Of a stretch of 64,000 bases of DNA, positions 56,286 through 64,000 are shown in pieces. The notes beneath the pieces are model-generated. The model saw only the letters and a program-made list of their open reading frames with translations. It was not told where the DNA came from and ran no database searches. The DNA is from Ceratorhiza oryzae-sativae. Its lineage: Eukaryota > Basidiomycota > Agaricomycetes > Cantharellales > Ceratobasidiaceae. Within the stretch, counting starts at the first letter, position 1. Each line of letters begins with the position of its first letter. Both the position numbers and the translations under genes were made by a program. Location of the stretch: contig JARWMV010000089.1 of NCBI GenBank assembly GCA_030998015.1, forward strand, positions 1-64,000, in the 5' to 3' direction.

Positions 56286-57887
56286 CAGTTCAGGACAAAA
56301 CTGCTTGCAGCAATTGAAGTTCTGACTTCAAATGCTAATAACTTGAGACCCAGCACATATGACCACATGTATTTAGCACCATTTGATAGCCTTATATCTC
56401 AGCTACAAAATAAATATACATGAAGCATACTTGATTGCAAAACTGCATACATCTGAGCAAAACAATACAAGACATGTATACAAGCAATTTTGTCCCCAAA
56501 AATCCAGATATCTGTCCAGCAATATTTAATATGGAATTGCCTTTCCTCTCCTTTTCAAAACCATAGCCATGTGCCTAGGTGTGCTTTCTATAAGTTTTTG
56601 GCAGTAGTTTTCACCAAATTGGTTCCAGACATCCTGGACACAATCCCATAACTCCAGGATCCCTGCAGGTGGGGCTTCATACTTGCCTAGGTGCTGTTTA
56701 AGCTCTGCCCAAAGGTTTTTGATTGGGTTGAGGTCTGGAGAGTTGGCTGGCCACTCCATTACCTCAATTGTGTGATCATTGAACCAGTTTAGGCAAACAT
56801 TTGCCTTATGGGAGCTGGCATTGTGTTGCTGAAAAATCACCTCTCCAGGCTCCAATCCCAAGAGCTCAAGGCTGCATGAAAGCTCACTAAAATCTCCAGG
56901 TATAACTCCTTGTTCAAGGTGCACCCCAAACAACACCCAAAGCCAGTTCCTGACCATCCCATACACCCCCAAAGCATGAGTGATCCTCCACCAAAATTTG
57001 CAGTTGGAACAATCTGCCAATCTGTGAGTGTTTCCCCTGGGCAAGCCCATGTCCAGTGAATCCCATCTGACCTAACTGATTGATTTTTGTCTCATCTGAC
57101 CATAATACCTGCTTCCAGTCCTCCATTGTCCAGTTTTTGTGTGCCTTGGCAAATACAATCTGATCACAGATCTGCTGTGGGGTATGCCTTGGTTTTTTAG
57201 TGCCCTTAACTGGCCTTAAACCTGCCCCCTTCAGTGCATGACAGACAGCTTTACAATGTATGGACTGCCCTGTAAGATTGCAGAGCAATTGGGTGGCCTC
57301 ACAGGTGGAGACTGAGTTATGGTTGGTTACAAGTCAAACAGCATGGCAAATCGCTGTTGGATTCAGCTTGCAAGGACGCCCACCCTTTGATTTGCAGAGG
57401 TCTGGGCAATACCTAGCACATATTTTTGTAATAGATGCAGATGAAATTGTCAGTCTAGCTTGAATTTGAGAATGTTTATGCCCAGAATCAAGTAGTGAAA
57501 GCACAGAGTCGATTTGATCCTGAGTAAGTGGAGGGGGCATGCCTAGATGACTGGTTTGTTATTGATCTCAAGGCTATATGCGCTATATATGCTATACATA
57601 GGCTGCCAAAAACACTGCAGATCACAAGACTGAGTAGTTTCAAACATGTAGGGAAAACATGCAGATTATGAAACTGGAGACAAAACTGCTTGCATGTACC
57701 TTCTGTTTTGTCTTAAGGTTATCTCTGAGACCACATGATGAAACATGTTACATATATATTCATTTTGTAGCTCAGATGTATAGCTATTGAACGGTACTAA
57801 ATACACACGGTCACGTGTGCTGAGTCTCAAGCTATTAGCGTTCAAATTCAGAACTTCAATCGCTGCAAGCAGTTTTGTCCTGAACTG
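56286..57887 (-). mobile_element. Tc1/mariner element (1.6 kb) with TA duplication
   Basis: The ends CAGTTCAGGACAAAACTG and its reverse complement CAGTTTTGTCCTGAACTG are flanked by TA on both sides (56284-56285 and 57888-57889). The terminal inverted repeat extends imperfectly over about 150 bp (GCTTGCAGC, GAAGTTCTGA, CTTGAGAC, CAGCACA and GAGCTACAAAAT are shared in order). A Tc1-type transposase lies inside on the minus strand. Size, ends and TSD are typical of Tc1-like transposons. The arms differ at many positions, so the copy is old. Confidence 0.92.
56526..57540 (-). pseudogene. Tc1-type transposase, catalytic residues lost
   Basis: The N-terminus (MPPPLTQDQIDSVLSLLDSG, ITKICARY) is a Tc1 helix-turn-helix. 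The catalytic domain follows with WSDETKIN (first Asp kept), LGLEPGEVIFQQ, and SPDLNPIKNLWAELK. In active Tc1 enzymes the second block reads QQDN and the third NPIENLW; here they read QQHN and NPIKNLW, so the second Asp is His and the Glu is Lys. The frame is also broken by a TGA after ICHAV (about 57336) and by two frameshifts between 57100 and 56880. The enzyme cannot work. Confidence 0.88.
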
Positions 57888-60247
57888 TATAAGTGGTTGT
57901 GGAGTCCATGAGGGTGGTTAAGATTGTGAGAGTGGGCTAGAGGCTATGATTGGAGAGTAGATGGTACTGGGGAGACAGCTACCAAATCGTGCTTGTTTAT
58001 ATATGCGTTGGGTTCGCATTGTTCAATCCATTGAAGGATCATGTGTATCGTGGAACAATCGAGCAGTCTCACTCCTGAATGCGGCATTGAGTGAACCAGG
58101 ACGATAGCCGCAGTTGCAGATGTTCGGTTTTCGTTTTGTCCACTAGTCTAGAAATGATGCACTTGCAATAGTCACATTATGTTTAGTCGGCCTAACTGCA
58201 TATGTTGCACCTTGCCCCCTCTCTGTTCCCTTTCTTGTGATGAACCCGGATTTCATACTCCTTCGATAGACGCTACTTTGTTTTACAAAAGGCATCATCC
58301 ACCAGCTAACATGGATGGTTTTTGAACGTGACATTCTTGCTGCCACAGTTGCCATTAGTTAGCAGTTTAGAATCACCAACGGACAGACTATGCACTCACC
58401 CTTGAGTAATCTGATATCCCACGAGTTTCTGTGTGATGCGAGATGTCTCGATCAGGGGTCGCCTTGTAGCGCCCGACCCAAGTGAGTGACACGCACTTCC
58501 TATTATTTACAAATGCGGATGGGCGCAGTGATGAGCTATGGTCGAAGAGTGACTAGGAAAAGTCACTTATTTGCGCTAAATTTGACTGAACTAGTCCTCG
58601 GGTTGTTTGGAAAGTGAGAGCCCGGATGTAGCCATTAGCTATAGACATAGACTCGACAGTTTTAGCTTTGCTGGACATTACGTTGGCCACTTGCTGCTCA
58701 TTGTAGCGCTGGGGTTGGATCGCGAGTATCAAGGTCATCGGCTCGAGAACCAGACCGAAGTGCAGAGTAACGAGGGTGGGGAACTCACCCTGCTGTCGAT
58801 CGGTCAGCGTTTGGCTATGGCTTTAGCTGCTTAGCCTGGAGTTGCTAAACCGGGCCCAGGCAACGCCGAACAGAACCTCTCATTCGTTCTTGTAACCAAA
58901 AAAAACACTGGGATACTCTTCCGGTTTCATTTACCATTAAAATCTTCGGCATACTTGCATGTTCAATGAATGCCATCTCGATTGGGCAGTTTCCGGGTTG
59001 CCCGATATTTTCCAAATCGGTCAACGACCCTAGAATCGGACGAACGAAGTGAAACCAGGTTCATAATTCCTATCTGTTCAGAGCATGCACTATTTTATTG
59101 GTGCCCACTCCGCTCGGAGTCTTTCTAGAGGCTTCCCAAGCAAGACTGGGTACGCGCTGACGAAACCACCGTGAGATCAAACAAACGTGATGTGTGGGGC
59201 TGAACTAGAGTCCAACGCGGGTCATCCGGATTTGCGCCACTGGTATAGGTAGTCTGCGAGTGGTATTGGTCATTCATCCACCGGGTCAAAATCGACCGAG
59301 ATCCATCTGCGTTGCTTACAAATGTTAGGAGTAATACAAGTATACTCCTTCTATCATACAAACTACACTGTTGTTTGAATAGTAACAGTCGGATACCGTC
59401 AAGAAAGAGCGTTTTCCATGACCGTTTTGCGAGTAGCCCAAACATGAGTGTAGATGCGAGCGAGAACTAGATACACGAAAAATTTACCGACGCATATATG
59501 CGATTGGCACCGTACAGTCGAGCCCCTAAAAGCGCCGAGTAAGCGCACAACTAAGCGAAATCTAACAGACCGCAGTGCCGTTTGTGAGACGGAAAGTGTG
59601 TTCAGGTCTTTGATTCTGTGAATGTTCTGTCGTTGATCGCCGTCAAGAAATGCGTGGCAGAGACATACGGGTAAGAGAGTCTCTGCTGCCATGAAAGGCT
59701 CCCAGATCGACCCGGGCACAAGGCATAGAGGGCAGAGAGTACTTTGTGCAAAATTAGTCGTTGGAACGCTAGTATTACTGAGCTGACCATCAAGTGCCGA
59801 CTGCCAAGTTGAGAGTCAAGAACTGCTGCACCAAGCTATTCCTTATACGTAGATCAATTAAAGTCCGATGAACATCATAGCACTCCCAAAAGCGACATTT
59901 GCTCGGCAAGCCCCCAATGTCTCAGTCACTGCGGTGGGTCGATCCGGCACTCCCAAACACCTGTGGCCGCAATTTCAAATTTAACCGGGCTACCCCGACT
60001 TCTTGCCCGGTTCACACCCGCGGATAATGGCCCGGCGAAGCTGTCCCATGTTAGACTCTGGGCTGAACTACTACTCGACCCCTATCCATCAGGAACGAGT
60101 TTGTAGAGATTGAGGCACTGCTTTCGTGCCCAGCCCATTCCTTATGTGGTTTGCTCATGGTTTCGGTCACCTATTTCCCGTCGCGGGACCGCTAGCTCCG
60201 GCGCCGCCAGCGCTTGGGTCGAGCGCCGGGTGGGGTGACGCGCAATG
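57888..60247. other. 2.3-kb interval without recognised gene
   Basis: Several open frames of 60-106 codons occur on the minus strand (58143-58355, 58553-58738, 59125-59445, 59399-59719) without motifs, splice logic or start context that I would trust. GC-rich sequence with CCCGGTT/AACCGGG words lies at 59950-60020. No LTR ends, inverted repeats or tRNA were found. Confidence 0.35.
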
Positions 60248-60253
60248 TATAAA
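60248..60253 (+). promoter_or_regulatory. TATA box of paralog 5
   Basis: TATAAA lies 74 bp upstream of the ATG at 60322. Confidence 0.6.
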
Positions 60254-60321
60254 GGTATATCAGTCCTCGAGAGCCACACTGCAAAGTCTGCGGATCCTCA
60301 TCTAGCAATAGTACCCACATC

Positions 60322-61373
60322 ATGGCCACTAAGAAGATCACTTTTCATGCATGGCATCTCACAGAGTGAATTGCACCGCCAATCACCTCGCTGTAATTGA
60401 TGGCTGACTGCAATATCATTTAGAGAAACATTTTTAATGCTCACCTTTGAGCCTCCAGTATCGACTCACCTGTACCGCGACCAGTTCCCCGTAGTGTGGA
60501 GTAAGCGATTTCGTGCACAAAAGCATTCTAACAAGTCTGACCCCGGATCGATGCGTAGAGGTGATCAGATTCCCGGGGACAGGTGAAGAGCATTGTTCGG
60601 TTTCGATTACGTATTCGAGTCGTCTAGCATTTGGCCTCTCAACGGTTGTAAGTTTTACTGTTGCTTTGTAAACTCTTAGCTTCACCCATTCGGTAAGGAA
60701 CATGGAAATCTCGTCGATGCCCAAGTCTGGGTGGATGTAGAGGTAAGTCCATACCAACTTCCTAAGCTACTCAATAACTCCTTGGACAGCCAGGAGACTC
60801 CCTTGACATCATTCGAGAGGACGACGAGACACATTTTGGACCCATCAAAAACCGGAAGGACACAGACATGGTGTCGTGTCGGAACGAGACTGGCGCTCGC
60901 GTAGACTTGTCTCTTGGTAAGTCAATCATTCCCGGAAAGTGGTATTCCCACAACAGCTAGTCCAGGATTTGTCAAGGGAGAGGGCTATAGTGAGAAATTT
61001 GAACCCATTGTGCTTTGGAGAAGACTTGGGTACGTGATAATCTTGACCAATGTGATTCAATTAGCTTGAATTAATGGATCGCAGCCATGGATCTAGGGCA
61101 CAGGCGGAATTCAACCCAGTGATTAAGGCATACGTGACCACAGACTATCAGAGTGAGCACCAGGTTCCCTGATTAGTTGCTCGCCTTCTGACATTCTGCA
61201 CTCGACTTCAAGAAACTCAAGTTTTAACTTCAGAGATTGACACTGATTGCATTTGGTCACAGAGTGCCGATGCACTGGACGTTCATTCCACCTGGAACTT
61301 TGGTGAGGATGAAGAGACAGGGGCATTTTCTATTGGACCTCCGGGAATACCTCCACGAAAACGCAGGCATTAA
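60322..61373 (+). CDS. Family-X paralog 5, intact, about 210 aa
   Basis: The exon plan equals that of paralog 3. MATKKITFHAWHLTE is followed by FLMLTFEPP, LYRDQFPVVW, VIRFPGTGEEHCSVSITYSS, RLAFGLST, NLVDAQVWVDVE, PGDSLDIIREDDETHFGPIK, SCRNETGARVDLSLG, FVKGEGYSEKFEPIVLW, AQAEFNPVIKAYVTTDY and CIWSQSADALDVHSTWNF, with a basic end (GIPPRKRRH, TAA at 61371-61373). All introns have GT/AG sites and the frame is open throughout. The basic tail is absent from the other copies and could direct it to the nucleus, as inference only. No signal peptide or known domain is visible. Confidence 0.78.
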
Positions 61374-61505
61374 GAACGGTCTTGTAATGATGCAGTACAG
61401 TTTTAAATCTAATTATGTAACAGTGTTCGGCCTATCGGCAACTTGATTAACCGTGTCTTGCTCCTCGCCTCCATCACCCCAGTTCACGCCCTCGCAGCAG
61501 CCAGC

Positions 61506-62680
61506 ATGACACGCTCACAGAGCGTCCCAGAATATCTTGGTCTTGCACCTCCTGAGCATGGAGCTCATCTTATCCTCTCGTATCCTGGGGAGCATATACT
61601 GCAGCTAGCGTTGAACCGGCCACAGGCACTCAATGCGATGACGAGCGACCTGAGAAACGATATTGAAAAGGTTATGAACTGGTTTGAGTCGGAAAATAGC
61701 TTGTGGTAAGGGCGTCTAGCCATCATGCGTACGCGTGTGATGGACATGATTGGTTGCTAGGGTCGTGATTATTACTGGTACTGGACGGGCATTTTGTTCG
61801 GGCATGGATCTCAAAAAGTGAGCAGGATGGAGGAAACACGTATTAAATACAGTTCATGAATCTCCTAAATAGCTGGTTGGAAAATCAGACCAAAGGAGAT
61901 CGGCGTGAAGCCGAAACCATGGCAAACGACACTACCGGGTTTGCCTCTCTTGCTCGCCGGCGCTGCATCAAACCGATCATAGCTGCTGTAAACGGCATCG
62001 CTATGGGTGGAGGAGTGGAGATTTTATTGAATTGTGACCTCGTTGTAGCTAGTCAAGATGCAAAATTGGCATTACCAGAGGTCAAGAGGGGTGTTGTTGC
62101 AGCGGCTGGGGGTACGAACTTTTCTTGGGCTTATTGAACAGTTGCTGAAATGTATCCAAAGGCATTCCTAGACTGCAGAGGATTGCAGGGCATCAAGTGA
62201 GCGGTTCCGTTCATAGATCTTCCGGTGGCCGATGACGCTCTATTAGCTTGCTTCCGAACTCCTCTTGACTGGTCGAACTATTACTGCCGAAGAAGCCCAC
62301 ACGCGCTATCGATTGTGAGTCATCCAGTACCCAAATCGAAACTCGAACTTACCTTCGGAACAGTGTTACAAGAGTCGTCCCACCTTCTCAAGTACTGGGT
62401 ACCGCCGTGAAACTCGCAAAGGAGATTGTAGCTAACTCTCCCGACGCGGTATGGAGTACCAAAAAAGCCCTCTTGGAAGGCCAGCAATGCGCTAGTCTTG
62501 AAGAAGCTGTTACAAAACACAATTTGAGCGATGAAAGCAAGCGGGTATATCAGGGTGATAACATCAAGGAGGGGCTACTAGCGTTTAGTGAGGTGGGTTC
62601 TTCCGAGCTTGCTGCCTCAGGGTCGATGTGACCAGGTCAACTAGAAACGTAAACCGAAATGGGGCAACCCCAAGCTCTGA
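61506..62680 (+). CDS. Enoyl-CoA hydratase/isomerase, probably peroxisomal
   Basis: Seven exons (61506-61705, 61761-61817, 61873-62111, 62162-62196, 62247-62314, 62364-62592, 62645-62680) give 287 codons. Crotonase landmarks are LNRPQALNAM, VIITGTGRAFCSGMDLK with the acyl-CoA loop, IKPIIAAVNGIAMGGGVEILL with the oxyanion Gly and first Glu, CDLVVASQDAKLALPEVKRGVV with the second Glu, and GRTITAEEAH. Both catalytic glutamates of enoyl-CoA hydratases are present. The protein ends NPKL; PKL is a PTS1-like tripeptide, so peroxisomal import and a role in fatty-acid beta-oxidation are likely. No mitochondrial presequence is evident from this ATG. Confidence 0.9.
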
Positions 62681-63380
62681 TAGGATGGAGTGGCCATTAT
62701 ATGATCGCCTAGATGCTGGACATGCCTGGACCATGTCATACGTGTTTCTTCGAGTCGGGATTCATGGTAACGCGCTTCTCTGTACATAAATATAAACAGG
62801 AATCGAGTAGACAATAAAAATGCTAGTGACACCAGTCGCGAATGACGGATAGGGAAGCTTGACCAATCATTAGTTGGTAGCGAAATAAGTGCATAGCAAG
62901 AGGATCATAAATTTACACCGAGAAACTTTGGAGCACGATTGAGCGCCTACGCAGTGCACTTTGTGCTGTTGTTCGACAGACTATATGCATGCATGGCGTA
63001 CGGGATAACAGGTCATAACGTAAGAATTAAGCCGATGCAACTTTCGAGCATTTCTACTCCGCAGGTTGGACTGAGTGTTGACATGTGGACTTGATGGCGA
63101 AATGGGTATATTATCTTATTTATCACCTAGATCTACCGCAAGCATGGTGCAAACCAGACCAAAATACAAGAAGAAACCTATGATTGGACCTGAAGCTGAA
63201 ATATTGGCTATTTTAGCCTAGCGCCGGGACTAGGTGCCAACAAAATTAACTGACTCGGTCGGCAGCCGCCCTAAAACAGAGCGCTACGCCAGTCTATGGA
63301 GAAAGATGCCCGCGGACTGGAATGGTACGATCAACATTCACGGGTGTTTCACGGGTGCTATCATATTCCAATCCATGTTG
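62681..63380. other. Interval right of the hydratase gene
   Basis: I see no gene with recognisable motifs in this stretch. It contains the 3' ends of the hydratase and, on the minus strand, probably of the partial gene at the window edge. Confidence 0.35.
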
Positions 63381-63399
63381 ATGAGCTCGCGCGTGTTTG

Positions 63400-64000
63400 G
63401 TATGATCAATGCGCCGTGTCGACCATCTCTCGATCCCAGTGTTGAACAGAGACCTCCGATGGCTTCTGTGCATGGCTTGCCACTCGCCCTGGATAGGTTG
63501 CTCGATTACGTACATAATTTGTCTGAATAAAAGAACTTACACAGGTTTCGGAAAGTTCGCTTGTGGGTTTGAATGTATCTTCATAGCGAGTTCCTTGAGC
63601 GTCTTTGGTCCACACATCGAATGTAGTCGACCGGGAGGATGCTGGGAGACTATACGAGCCTGCGATTCGTGAGTTTGTGCGTGCGTAGAGATACTTGGCA
63701 AGTTTGCCTACCACGATAAAGTACATAGCCGGCGGTCTCATTCTTCCATGCCCTCATCTGAACCGACTCGACAGAGAGCCGGGGAACGAGTGTGTCAGGC
63801 ATTTCAGACTTGATGACGATATTCATCTGAGGCTCTTGGGAAATTATATCCTTCCTTATCTACAAGGTTGAGTCAGTGTGACCCAGGCATATAGTCATCT
63901 TGCACAACGAGGAAGCTCACAGCAGCGGTAACAGTCAAATCTGCTATCCCGTTTGCATTTGACGACGACAGACACGACTGGGGTTGCTGCACGATGATGG
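63400..64000 (-). CDS. Unrecognised gene, partial, enters from right edge
   Basis: Three minus-strand exons separated by short GT/AG introns read in one frame from the window edge: QQPQSCLSSSNANGIADLTV, then IISQEPQMNIVIKSEMPDTL with LSVESVQMRAWKNETAGYVLY, then GSYSLPASSRSTTFDVWTKD and RYEDTFKPTSELSE. The composition is that of a beta-rich domain. I do not recognise the family and the start lies outside the window. The 3' end is uncertain; the frame stays open to about 63406. Confidence 0.5.

Overview
The window is a stretch of fungal nuclear genome. Introns are short (about 45-60 bp, GT..AG, one GC..AG) and split almost every gene. The gene content (beta-COP, Atp23, eS30, Pex13, a CE12 pectin esterase, DUF6698, Plavaka and Tnp2 transposases) points to an Agaricomycete-type basidiomycete. 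A Rhizoctonia/Ceratobasidiaceae-like plant-associated species is my best guess, as inference only. No bacterial operons, CRISPR or rRNA are visible.

Layout. 1-24.9 kb is a transposon graveyard. Gypsy-type elements lie nested three deep at the left edge (A inside B inside C). A decayed copia element follows, then a DUF6698-like pseudogene framed by two solo LTRs with perfect target duplications. Next come an AT-hook protein gene (minus), a CK1-histone H2B chimeric pseudogene, an intact nine-exon Tnp2 transposase gene (1,092 aa), a Plavaka transposase gene broken by a solo LTR, and a LINE reverse-transcriptase fragment. 24.9-26.0 kb is a nearly perfect 390-bp inverted repeat.

26.3-43 kb is mostly host sequence: a DUF1275 membrane protein with two apparent 1-nt deletions, PEX13, a broken secreted heme peroxidase next to a solo LTR, an unrecognised tail-anchored protein, a rhamnogalacturonan acetylesterase with an 18-nt microexon, and the full beta-COP gene.

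44-61.4 kb holds the most unusual region. Five paralogs of a roughly 216-residue protein family that I do not recognise lie on the same strand. They are interleaved with two near-duplicate hemopexin-repeat genes and with two conserved housekeeping genes (ATP23, RPS30). Two paralogs look intact (53.1 and 60.3 kb), one is split by a MITE with a 6-bp duplication, one has lost its 5' half, and one has splice-site damage. Strong TATA boxes precede the intact members and both hemopexin genes. A dead Tc1 transposon (catalytic D and E replaced by H and K) also lies in the cluster. The window closes with an enoyl-CoA hydratase ending in the PTS1-like tripeptide PKL and the edge of an unrecognised minus-strand gene.

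Several transposon reading frames are interrupted chiefly by TGA codons where Arg is expected, which suggests CGA-to-TGA (CpG) decay. Exon models were built by hand from splice signals and reading frame; none was tested against transcripts.
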